Below are positions 1-4,814 of a DNA stretch of 5,685 nt, in pieces. This DNA comes from Roseburia sp. (lineage in GTDB: Bacteria > Bacillota_A > Clostridia > Lachnospirales > Lachnospiraceae): NCBI GenBank assembly GCA_017547315.1, contig JAFYQA010000207.1:1-5685 (forward strand). Reading direction: 5' to 3'. Position 1 is the stretch's first letter. The number at the start of each line of letters is the position of its first letter. Both the position numbers and the translations under genes were made by a program. The notes under the pieces are model-generated. The model made no database searches. It was not told the origin of the DNA and saw nothing but the letters and a program-made list of their open reading frames with translations.

Positions 1-7
1 GACTCAT
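1..7 (-). CDS. Start of a divergent leftward gene (only the first codons)
   Basis: Read on the minus strand, AAAGGAG (GGAG core at 13-16) sits five bases before an ATG at 5-7, giving Met-Ser and then the window edge. Spacing and sequence match the good ribosome binding sites of the other genes here, so this is probably the start of a real gene divergent from the flippase gene at 64. The two start codons are only 56 bases apart, so any promoters of the pair must overlap or lie partly inside the flanking genes. No product can be inferred from two codons. Confidence 0.45.
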
Positions 8-63
8 TTTTTCTCCTTTCTTCACATATATTAAACTGACGAAAGAAACACTCCGAGGTTTCA

Positions 64-1368
64 TTGAATAACGAATTAAAAAAACACCCAATTATTAGTG
101 GTGCATTACTTTTAACAACCGCCGGCATCCTCACACGCCTTATCGGTTTCTTCTATAAAATATTTTTATCCAGAGAAGTAGGGGCAGAAGGTATGGGAAT
201 CTATCAGCTGATTTTCCCTATTACCGGTATTTGCTTTTCACTGACCTCTGCCGGTATTCAGACTTCCCTTTCCCGTTATGTGTCAAAGTCTTTGGGGATG
301 AATAAACCGAATGACGCTAAATCATATCTGCAAATCGGTCTTTTTATCTCTGTTACGCTCTCTCTTATAACTGGAACTGCACTTTTTACCTATGCAGATT
401 TTATAGCTAATATATGCTTAGGCGAACCAAGATGTGCTTCGCTGCTTAAAATCATTTCCTTTGCTTATGTACCGTGCGCGATTCATGCTTGTTTCAATGG
501 ATATTTTTATGCCCAAAAAAAGACTGCCATTCCCGCAGTCTCACAATTATTAGAACAGTTGGTACGAGTAGGAAGTGTTTATCTGATTGACCAAATTCTT
601 GCTAGTCAGGGAAAAAATATCACTATTTCGCTGGCTGTTACCGGTCTGGTATTCGGTGAAATTGCAGGTATGCTACTATCGTTAAGTTTTTCTGGCATCC
701 GCTTTAACCTGACTCCCAAATTCTCTTATGGAAAAGAATTGCTCTCTATGGCAGTCCCACTTACTGCCACCAGACTAATCATCAATCTTTTTAGTAGTGT
801 GGAGAACGTCCTGATTCCAAATCGTTTACGTTTATTCGGCTACACACAGTCCGAATCCTTAAGTGTCTTTGGTGTACTTACCGGAATGTCGTTGGCAATT
901 ATTATGTTTCCATCCGTCATCACCAATTCCGTTTCTGTCATTTTACTTCCTACTATTTCTGAGGCACAGGCTGTTCATGATAATGATGCCATTCAAAAAG
1001 CCGTTCGACGCACGATTATCTCCTGCCTAGGACTTGGTTTTGCTGCATGTATAGGATTTTTAGTAACGGGGAATTTTATTGGAAATGTGATTTTTAAGAA
1101 TGCCCTAGCTGGGACTTTTATTCGAACATTAAGCTGGATTTGCCCTTTCCTATATCTTAGCAGTACCTTAAATAGTATTCTACACGGATTAGGTTATACG
1201 AAAGCTACTTTTTTGATGGGATTAGCGGGATGCTGCATCAGAATCCTTTTCGTATATTTTGGTATACCTTATATCGGGATTGTGGCTTATTTGTATGGAT
1301 TGATTGGAAGCCAGGTTATTATGACAGGGATGGCAGTTTATATTCTTCGCCATATCTCTAATGTATAA
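64..1368 (+). CDS. SpoVB-like MOP-superfamily flippase (polysaccharide/lipid exporter)
   Basis: This 434-residue, very hydrophobic protein has about twelve membrane segments, roughly at residues 10-32, 47-68, 88-110, 127-147, 155-177, 186-210, 225-248, 266-292, 315-337, 355-375, 383-402 and 404-427. The N-terminus (a GALLLTTAGILTRLIGFFYK-type segment, then GAEGMGIYQL) is typical of the SpoVB/polysaccharide-biosynthesis branch of the MOP superfamily, whose members flip lipid-linked sugars across the cytoplasmic membrane. SpoVB itself acts in spore cortex synthesis. The protein is shorter than B. subtilis SpoVB (about 520 residues), so the exact substrate, whether spore peptidoglycan precursor or another polysaccharide, is left open. 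The start is TTG: GAGG at 55-58 lies five bases upstream, an in-frame stop lies at 37-39, and the next ATG would delete the conserved first helix. A terminator follows eight bases after the stop, so the gene seems to be monocistronic. Confidence 0.85.
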   Translation: MNNELKKHPIISGALLLTTAGILTRLIGFFYKIFLSREVGAEGMGIYQLIFPITGICFSLTSAGIQTSLSRYVSKSLGMNKPNDAKSYLQIGLFISVTLSLITGTALFTYADFIANICLGEPRCASLLKIISFAYVPCAIHACFNGYFYAQKKTAIPAVSQLLEQLVRVGSVYLIDQILASQGKNITISLAVTGLVFGEIAGMLLSLSFSGIRFNLTPKFSYGKELLSMAVPLTATRLIINLFSSVENVLIPNRLRLFGYTQSESLSVFGVLTGMSLAIIMFPSVITNSVSVILLPTISEAQAVHDNDAIQKAVRRTIISCLGLGFAACIGFLVTGNFIGNVIFKNALAGTFIRTLSWICPFLYLSSTLNSILHGLGYTKATFLMGLAGCCIRILFVYFGIPYIGIVAYLYGLIGSQVIMTGMAVYILRHISNV

Positions 1369-1376
1369 AATTCAAA

Positions 1377-1425
1377 AACGTGATTGCCCAAAAGCAAAAT
1401 TTTTTAAGGCAATCACGTTCTTTTT
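1377..1425 (+). terminator. Intrinsic terminator of the flippase gene
   Basis: A perfect 12-base inverted repeat (AACGTGATTGCC at 1377-1388 with GGCAATCACGTT at 1408-1419) encloses a 19-base loop and is followed by C and then five T (1421-1425). It lies just after the flippase stop codon. An A-run at 1374-1378 would give the reverse strand a U-tract too, but no leftward gene here needs it. Confidence 0.85.
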
Positions 1426-1580
1426 CCAATTGTCTATTCATTTCTTGACAATTTTCATCTGCAATGCTACGCTTTTTTTATCTATCTTTTATCAGAGAAT
1501 TTAATTTTATTCTTATCATATCTGACAATTAATCCATTTTAAATTTTATCACATAATTGAATAAATATATTTTTCGTCCA
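1426..1580. other. AT-rich spacer with no supported gene
   Basis: The stretch between the flippase terminator and the hicB promoter is strongly AT-rich. It holds only very short reading frames without ribosome binding sites. I specifically looked for a HicA-type double-stranded-RNA-binding toxin gene on both strands and found none. A TTGACA at 1445-1450 has no good -10 partner, and a 7-base inverted repeat (1428-1434 and 1447-1453) is weak. Confidence 0.6.
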
Positions 1581-1609
1581 TTGACATACGTATTATTACG
1601 TAATACTAT
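1581..1609 (+). promoter_or_regulatory. hicB promoter with a palindromic operator in the spacer
   Basis: A perfect -35 (TTGACA, 1581-1586), a 17-base spacer and TACTAT (1604-1609, four of six matches to the consensus) form a SigA-type promoter. Transcription would start near 1616, giving a leader of about 57 bases before hicB. The spacer is almost filled by two copies of the self-complementary hexamer TACGTA (1587-1592 and 1597-1602), ten bases apart start to start, which is about one helical turn. That is the arrangement expected for two ribbon-helix-helix dimers binding the same face of DNA and blocking RNA polymerase. HicB proteins of this type carry such a domain, so autoregulation is the natural inference. 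Confidence 0.75.
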
Positions 1610-1673
1610 ATAGATAAGGAGTTGAACAAACCATATTAAAACAGGCAGGACTCAAACCTTAAGGAGGATTCTT

Positions 1674-2081
1674 ATGAAAAAATTATTTTATCCAGCCCTC
1701 TTTCACAAAGCAGAAGAAGGGGGTTTTTGGGTCACATTTCCAGATATTCCTGAATGTATGACAGAAGGAGACGATCTCTCACAAGCTTACGAAATGGCTG
1801 TGGATGCACTTGGACTTTCTTTAACTAGTATGGAAGAAACTCATATTTCTCTTCCTATTCCATCCACACCAGATACTATTGAAACTCCAGACAATTCTTT
1901 CCTCGTTGTTATTGAATTCGATATGCTTGCATATAAGAAAAAACATTGTTCCCGAGCTGTCAAAAAAACACTTAGTATACCTGAATGGCTAAATGACGCT
2001 GCTTTAGAAATGAATATCAATTTTTCACAGGTTTTACAAGAAGCACTTATTCAAAAAATCAAATTATCATCTAATCAATAA
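1674..2081 (+). CDS. hicB: HicB-type antitoxin / ribbon-helix-helix repressor, no adjacent HicA
   Basis: This 135-residue protein has the two-part HicB architecture. Residues 3-70 match the partial RNase-H-like HicB fold (FYPALFHK, GGFWVTFPDIPECMTEGD, then a helix through DALGLSLTSMEE). Residues 95-130 form a ribbon-helix-helix DNA-binding unit: the strand VKKTLSIP, a first helix from about 103 and a second from about 117 (NFSQVLQEALIQKI). In known hicAB pairs, HicB neutralises the mRNA-cleaving HicA and represses its own promoter. Here neither flank carries hicA: the gene follows its own promoter directly and is followed by a terminator. It may therefore be an orphan antitoxin, act on a distant HicA, or work as a stand-alone regulator. 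The start is firm: AAGGAGG (1661-1667) lies six bases before ATG. Confidence 0.88.
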   Translation: MKKLFYPALFHKAEEGGFWVTFPDIPECMTEGDDLSQAYEMAVDALGLSLTSMEETHISLPIPSTPDTIETPDNSFLVVIEFDMLAYKKKHCSRAVKKTLSIPEWLNDAALEMNINFSQVLQEALIQKIKLSSNQ

Positions 2082-2094
2082 ACTCTATAGATAG

Positions 2095-2131
2095 AAAAAA
2101 GCTAGGAAAATCAACGTTTCCTAGCTTTTCT
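2095..2131. terminator. Bidirectional terminator between convergent hicB and efp
   Basis: A perfect 13-base stem (AAAAGCTAGGAAA at 2097-2109 with TTTCCTAGCTTTT at 2117-2129) closes a seven-base loop. The rightward U-tract is UUUUCUGUU. The leftward one is a better run of six U (2095-2100). It lies 15 bases past the hicB stop and about 33 bases past the efp stop, so it can end both transcripts. Confidence 0.9.
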
Positions 2132-2163
2132 GTTATTATCTGGTATTAAATTTGACTAAAATC

Positions 2164-2721
2164 CTATACACGTGATAAGTATTCACCTGTACGTGTATCA
2201 ATCTTAATCTTGTCACCCTGTTCTACGAACAATGGAACATATACTGTAGCACCTGTTTCAACAACAGCTGGTTTTGTAGCACCTGTAGCTGTATCGCCTT
2301 TGAAACCTGGCTCTGTATCTGTAATCTCTAATTCAACGAATAATGGTGGCTCTACTGAGAATACGCTTCCGTTGTGAGCACATAATTTACACATTTCGTT
2401 CTCTTTAACGAATTTTAATGCATCGCCGATATCGTTAGCAGATAATGCAATCTGGTCATATGTCTCTACGTCCATGAAGTAGAATAAATCACCATCAGCA
2501 TATAAGTACTGGTAATCTTTACGATCGATACGAGCCTGTGGACATTTTTCTGTAGGTCTGAAAGTTTTTTCAACTACACCACCACTCTTGATGTTTTTTA
2601 ATTTTGTTCTAACAAACGCTGCACCTTTACCTGGTTTAACGTGCTGGAATTCGATAATCTGAAAAATGTTGCCTTCTAATTCAATAGTGATACCATTTCT
2701 GAAATCGCCTGCTGAAATCAT
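2164..2721 (-). CDS. efp: Translation elongation factor P
   Basis: EF-P binds between the ribosomal P and E sites and rescues ribosomes stalled on consecutive prolines. The 185-residue length is normal and all three barrel domains are present: an N-terminal KOW-like domain (about 1-63), a central OB domain (about 66-125) and a C-terminal OB domain (about 130-185) with the family signature [20 protein letters not shown]. The loop PGKG puts Lys32 at the tip that is modified in most bacteria; in B. subtilis the equivalent Lys32 carries 5-aminopentanol. No modification enzymes are encoded in the window. The start is firm: AAGGAGG (2730-2736) lies eight bases before ATG. The gene is 127 bases downstream of rpiB and has its own promoter, so it can be expressed independently. 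The frequent neighbour pepP is absent from the visible upstream side. Confidence 0.97.
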   Translation of the reverse strand: MISAGDFRNGITIELEGNIFQIIEFQHVKPGKGAAFVRTKLKNIKSGGVVEKTFRPTEKCPQARIDRKDYQYLYADGDLFYFMDVETYDQIALSANDIGDALKFVKENEMCKLCAHNGSVFSVEPPLFVELEITDTEPGFKGDTATGATKPAVVETGATVYVPLFVEQGDKIKIDTRTGEYLSRV

Positions 2722-2729
2722 GAATATTT

Positions 2730-2769
2730 CCTCCTTAAAATCGCATACGAGCCCCTTGGACTCTCTCGT
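2730..2769 (-). promoter_or_regulatory. efp leader: short hairpin and possible three-codon upstream frame
   Basis: The predicted leader of about 49 bases begins with ACGAG (2765-2769) and UCC (2758-2760), able to pair with GGG (2753-2755 or 2752-2754) and CUCGU (2747-2751) around a small loop. Next comes AAGGGG (2752-2757), then an ATG at 2744-2746 opening the frame Met-Arg-Phe-stop. Its TAA (2735-2737) overlaps the efp ribosome binding site (2730-2736). Translation of this tiny frame could influence initiation at efp, but chance occurrence is quite possible. Confidence 0.35.
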
Positions 2770-2775
2770 TTCTAT

Positions 2776-2804
2776 ATTTTACTATAAATGGCTATATATT
2801 TCAA
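2776..2804 (-). promoter_or_regulatory. efp promoter (SigA type)
   Basis: On the minus strand TTGAAA (2799-2804) and TAAAAT (2776-2781) are separated by exactly 17 bases; each matches the SigA consensus at five of six positions. The predicted start is near 2769, about 49 bases before the efp ATG. It makes efp independent of rpiB, although no convincing terminator separates the two genes. Confidence 0.78.
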
Positions 2805-2848
2805 GCTTTTTTTATTATTCAAAGAATTTTCAAATTTGTCTTGAATCA

Positions 2849-3295
2849 TTATGCGTTGCGTTTCTCGATTTCGTGTAACATATTAATACGTCTCTGATGT
2901 CTCTCGCCACCAAATTCTGCCTCAAGATATGCTTTTACCATATCTTTTGCAAGTTCTGAACCTACGATTCTAGCACCAAATGCTAAAACATTCGCATTAT
3001 TATGTTCTTTTACTAATCTTGCAGTTGCACAGTCAGAACATACCGCTGCACGAACTCCGTTTACTTTGTTCGCTGCAATAGAGATACCTACACCTGTACC
3101 ACAGATTAAGATACCACAATCTGCTTCTCCTGCAACTACTGCACGGCCAACTTTTTCGCCAAATTCTGGATAATCACAGCTGTCATTCCCATCTGTACCA
3201 AAATTAATTACTTCATGTCCAAGACCTTTTACATATTCCATAATCTCAAACTTTAATGCTGTTGCTGCATGGTCATTACCAATTGCAATTTTCAT
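2849..3295 (-). CDS. rpiB: Ribose 5-phosphate isomerase B (RpiB/LacAB family)
   Basis: RpiB interconverts ribose 5-phosphate and ribulose 5-phosphate in the non-oxidative pentose phosphate pathway. The 148-residue protein carries the family landmarks: GNDHA with Asp8-His9, CDYPEFG, and GILICGTGVGISIAANK with Cys65 matching the catalytic base Cys66 of E. coli RpiB. EHNNANVLAFG follows with His98 matching E. coli His99, and then the basic GGERHQRR near the C-terminus. I place the start at ATG 3293-3295. GGAGGG (3303-3308) lies seven bases upstream, and an ATG further up at 3308-3310 is itself part of that ribosome binding site, so the five-residue extension is unlikely. The gene begins 24 bases after the phosphatase stop, implying co-transcription. 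A related sugar-phosphate isomerase activity (such as allose or galactose 6-phosphate) is possible, but no sugar-uptake genes are nearby. Confidence 0.93.
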   Translation of the reverse strand: MKIAIGNDHAATALKFEIMEYVKGLGHEVINFGTDGNDSCDYPEFGEKVGRAVVAGEADCGILICGTGVGISIAANKVNGVRAAVCSDCATARLVKEHNNANVLAFGARIVGSELAKDMVKAYLEAEFGGERHQRRINMLHEIEKRNA

Positions 3296-3319
3296 AACAT
3301 TTCCCTCCATATAATAGAA

Positions 3320-3823
3320 TTATTTTTTCAAGCTTCTTTTATAAAAATACAAAACGATTTTTTCTAAATATCGTTTCAATACAATCTGAATCTCTTCCTT
3401 TGGATGAATCGGTTTTACCAAGATTCCATGGATACCGGTTCTTTTTGCACCATATACATCGGTAAAAATCTGATCACCTACAAATAAGGTATTGCCCTTA
3501 TTACAGCCGATTAACTCCATCGCTTTCTGATAATTCTTACGACTCGGCTTGTCTGCTTTATAAATGTAATGGTCAGCACATACACCATCGAAAAACATCT
3601 TTACTCTTGGTTCTTTATTATTAGATAACAGCACTGTTGAAAAACCAAGTGCTTTCAAACGTTCAAACAATGCTACCGCACGTTCGTCTGCCGGTGCACC
3701 ATGAGGCACTAATGTATTATCAATATCGAAAATAACACCTCTGTATCCCGCTTTATAATATTTTTCAAAATCTATCTGATAGGTTGAGTCTAAATATTCA
3801 TCCGGATAAAATCTTTTTAACAT
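3320..3823 (-). CDS. YqeG-family HAD-superfamily (subfamily IIIA) phosphatase
   Basis: This 167-residue protein has all four HAD motifs: motif I FDIDNTLV with nucleophile Asp33 and acid/base Asp35, motif II LLSNN with Ser67, motif III KADKPS with a candidate Lys89 or Lys92, and motif IV FVGDQIFTD with Asp117 and Asp122. The pattern DIDNTLVPHG, the short cap-less layout and the opening LKRFYPDEYLDSTYQID place it in the YqeG family (HAD IIIA, phosphatidylglycerophosphatase-like), whose physiological substrate in Firmicutes is not something I can fix from sequence. The C-terminus (about 148-167) is rich in Lys, Arg and aromatic residues and might contact membrane. AAGGAG (3829-3834) lies five bases before ATG. 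It follows nrdR across an intrinsic terminator and leads into rpiB with a 24-base gap. Confidence 0.88.
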   Translation of the reverse strand: MLKRFYPDEYLDSTYQIDFEKYYKAGYRGVIFDIDNTLVPHGAPADERAVALFERLKALGFSTVLLSNNKEPRVKMFFDGVCADHYIYKADKPSRKNYQKAMELIGCNKGNTLFVGDQIFTDVYGAKRTGIHGILVKPIHPKEEIQIVLKRYLEKIVLYFYKRSLKK

Positions 3824-3845
3824 TTTTTCTCCTTGTTACTCGCGC

Positions 3846-3878
3846 AAAAAAAGGGAGAACACCCAATGGTCTCCCCTT
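3846..3878 (-). terminator. Intrinsic terminator between nrdR and yqeG-like gene
   Basis: On the minus strand AAGGGGAGA (3870-3878) pairs with UCUCCCUUU (3850-3858) through nine pairs including one G-U, around an 11-base loop that can add an inner ACC/GGU. It is followed by a run of seven U (3846-3852, shared with the stem end). It lies just after the nrdR stop at 3889 and leaves only 22 bases before the next start codon at 3823. Downstream expression therefore needs read-through or a promoter inside nrdR. Confidence 0.85.
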
Positions 3879-3888
3879 AATAACTTTA

Positions 3889-4341
3889 TTAATGTTCTAA
3901 CATTTTCTTTAATTCGCTCATGAAACTATCTACGTCCTTGAATTCACGGTATACAGACGCAAAACGCACATAAGCAACAGAGTCTAAATCCTTAATCTTA
4001 TCCATAACGATTTCACCAATTAAGGTACTAGAAATCTCTTTCTCTTCGCGATTAAAGATATCTGTCTCTACTTCATCAACTAACTTATTAATCTGTGCTG
4101 CAGAAATCGGTCTCTTATGACATGCACGCAATACACCTGCTTCAATCTTCGAACGGTCATACTGCTCGCGGTTGTTATCCTTTTTAATAATAATCAGCGG
4201 AATCGTCTCTACTTTCTCATAAGTAGTAAAACGTTTGCCACAATCATCACACAATCTACGACGGCGAATAGATGTATTATCATCCGCTGGTCTAGAGTCA
4301 ATTACTCTCGTATTATCGCTTCCACAAAAAGGACACTTCAT
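3889..4341 (-). CDS. nrdR: Transcriptional repressor NrdR
   Basis: NrdR senses ATP/dATP and represses ribonucleotide reductase genes by binding paired NrdR boxes. The 150-residue length is standard. The N-terminal zinc ribbon shows Cys3, Cys6, Cys31 and Cys34 (CPFCGSDNTRVIDSR and then RRRRLCDDCGKRFTTYE), and residues from about 49 to 139 form the ATP-cone (PLIIIKKDNNREQYDRSKI at its start, SVAYVRFASVYREF at its end). GGAGG (4348-4352) lies six bases before ATG. The gene has its own promoter starting at the ymxH stop codon. NrdR-box-like sequences in that promoter suggest autoregulation. No ribonucleotide reductase genes are in the window, so the regulated targets lie elsewhere. Confidence 0.97.
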   Translation of the reverse strand: MKCPFCGSDNTRVIDSRPADDNTSIRRRRLCDDCGKRFTTYEKVETIPLIIIKKDNNREQYDRSKIEAGVLRACHKRPISAAQINKLVDEVETDIFNREEKEISSTLIGEIVMDKIKDLDSVAYVRFASVYREFKDVDSFMSELKKMLEH

Positions 4342-4362
4342 AGTCTACCTCCGCATATGTAT

Positions 4363-4411
4363 CTTGCATATATCGTGTATGTTAAAGAGTCTCACACACT
4401 ATATATTCTAT
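4363..4411 (-). promoter_or_regulatory. Candidate pair of NrdR boxes at the nrdR promoter
   Basis: The known NrdR box is roughly acaCwAtATaTwGtgt. On the minus strand, ATAGAATATATAGTGT (4396-4411) matches 14 of 16 positions but lacks the conserved C of the left half. A second site, ACACGATATATGCAAG (4363-4378), keeps the left half and the AT core but not the right half. Their centres are 33 bases apart, close to the roughly three helical turns usual for paired boxes. The first site covers the -10 (4405-4410), which suits repression. AT-rich background makes chance matches possible. Confidence 0.45.
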
Positions 4412-4434
4412 TATATGAATGAAGGTCTTGTCAA
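4405..4434 (-). promoter_or_regulatory. nrdR promoter (SigA type)
   Basis: Minus-strand TTGACA (4429-4434, perfect) and TAGAAT (4405-4410, five of six) are separated by 18 bases. The -35 overlaps the TGA stop codon of ymxH. The predicted start near 4398 gives a leader of about 57 bases. Confidence 0.7.
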
Positions 4435-4688
4435 CCTAATTTGTGTTTCACTTCTTTTTCATCGATATTGACCAAAATAATATCCGGACCAATTTTTACA
4501 ATATTGCACCATGGAATACATAATTCAAAATCTCTGCCGAAGCATCCTAATATTTTTCCAGGCCCCGGCACTATAATAGCAGTGATACAACCATCCTTTT
4601 CGTTAAACTCTAGATCGCATACACATCCTAAGCATTTACAATCACACACATTTATTACTTCTTTTTGCTGTAAATCACAAAAACGCAT
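4431..4688 (-). CDS. Cysteine-rich YlmC/YmxH-family PRC-barrel protein (sporulation-associated)
   Basis: This 85-residue protein carries the YlmC/YmxH signature on a single PRC-barrel domain: MRFCDLQQKEVINV at the start, then LGCVCDLEF, AIIVPGPGKILG, IPWCNIVKIG and DIILV. The family is common in spore-forming clostridia and annotated as sporulation-associated; its molecular role is not established. Ten of 85 residues are cysteine (4, 15, 17, 19, 22, 24, 34, 49, 57, 61), five of them within the ten-residue stretch 15-24, an arrangement that could bind metal. The start is set by GGAG (4695-4698) six bases before ATG 4686-4688 and by the family's MRF opening. A longer in-frame version from a TTG at 4736 lacks a ribosome binding site and family similarity in its extra residues. 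The start and binding site lie inside a strong hairpin. Confidence 0.85.
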   Translation of the reverse strand: MRFCDLQQKEVINVCDCKCLGCVCDLEFNEKDGCITAIIVPGPGKILGCFGRDFELCIPWCNIVKIGPDIILVNIDEKEVKHKLG

Positions 4689-4732
4689 ATTCTTCTCCAA
4701 GTCGCTTTCGACTCTTTTGAAAAGAATATGCG
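4679..4732 (-). promoter_or_regulatory. Hairpin sequestering the ymxH ribosome binding site and AUG, followed by U5
   Basis: In the transcript, CGCAUAUUCUU (4722-4732) pairs perfectly with AAGAAUAUGCG (4684-4694), and UUC (4719-4721) can add three pairs with GAG (4695-4697, one G-U). Inside, GAGUCG (4709-4714) pairs with CGACUU (4699-4704) around an AAAG loop. The outer stem covers most of the GGAG ribosome binding site (4695-4698) and all of the AUG (4686-4688). Five U (4679-4683) follow the stem directly, so the element has the shape of an intrinsic terminator as well as a translation block. Confidence 0.75.
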
Positions 4733-4753
4733 CCAATTTACTACAAAATACCT

Positions 4754-4785
4754 ATTCTATACATATATCGATAAAAATATACCAA
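4754..4785 (-). promoter_or_regulatory. Candidate ymxH promoter (SigE-like or weak SigA)
   Basis: Minus-strand GTATATT (4776-4782), 14 bases, then TATAGAAT (4754-4761) resembles the mother-cell SigE promoter pattern (-35 with ATAT, -10 close to CATACAAT, six of eight matches). The same -10 can be read as weak SigA (TTGGTA at 4780-4785, 18 bases, TATAGA). A sporulation sigma factor would fit the gene family, but the region is AT-rich. The start would be near 4747, upstream of the hairpin. Confidence 0.4.
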
Positions 4786-4814
4786 TATACAACTTCTCAC
4801 ATCTTAATGTATTC

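Noticed and set aside
1428..1453. Inverted repeat AATTGTC / GACAATT
   Set aside because: Seven AT-rich pairs around a 12-base loop, with a stray third GACAATT nearby; consistent with chance.
1445..1473. TTGACA-N17-TACGCT as a second promoter upstream of hicB
   Set aside because: The -10 matches only three of six consensus positions and no gene would be served that the promoter at 1581 does not serve better.
1464..1532. Rightward 22-codon hydrophobic frame in the spacer before hicB, considered as a small membrane toxin
   Set aside because: No ribosome binding site precedes its ATG, its composition follows from AT-rich DNA, and it bears no resemblance to HicA.
1616..1660. Possible hicB leader fold pairing AAGG at 1616-1619 with CCTT at 1657-1660
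   Set aside because: Only two four-pair helices separated by an internal loop; too weak to claim as a regulatory structure.
2805..2848. AT-rich inverted repeats after rpiB (TTCAA/TTGAA type) as a terminator
   Set aside because: The stems are short and AU-only, and the run that follows on the transcribed strand is A-rich rather than U-rich.
2666..2878. Rightward frame of 70 codons across the start of efp
   Set aside because: It is antisense to the efp start, its promoter and the end of rpiB, lacks a ribosome binding site, and has no recognisable domain.
4410..4415. Perfect TATAAT upstream of nrdR
   Set aside because: It lies only 13 bases from the TTGACA at 4429-4434, too close to pair with it; TAGAAT at 18 bases is the better -10.
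4117..4471. Two rightward frames opposite nrdR and the ymxH-nrdR gap
   Set aside because: They lie mostly opposite conserved NrdR coding sequence and its promoter, with low-complexity translations and no ribosome binding sites.
4689..4736. Longer YmxH starting at TTG 4734-4736
   Set aside because: The extra 16 residues have no family similarity and no upstream ribosome binding site, whereas the ATG at 4686-4688 has GGAG six bases upstream.
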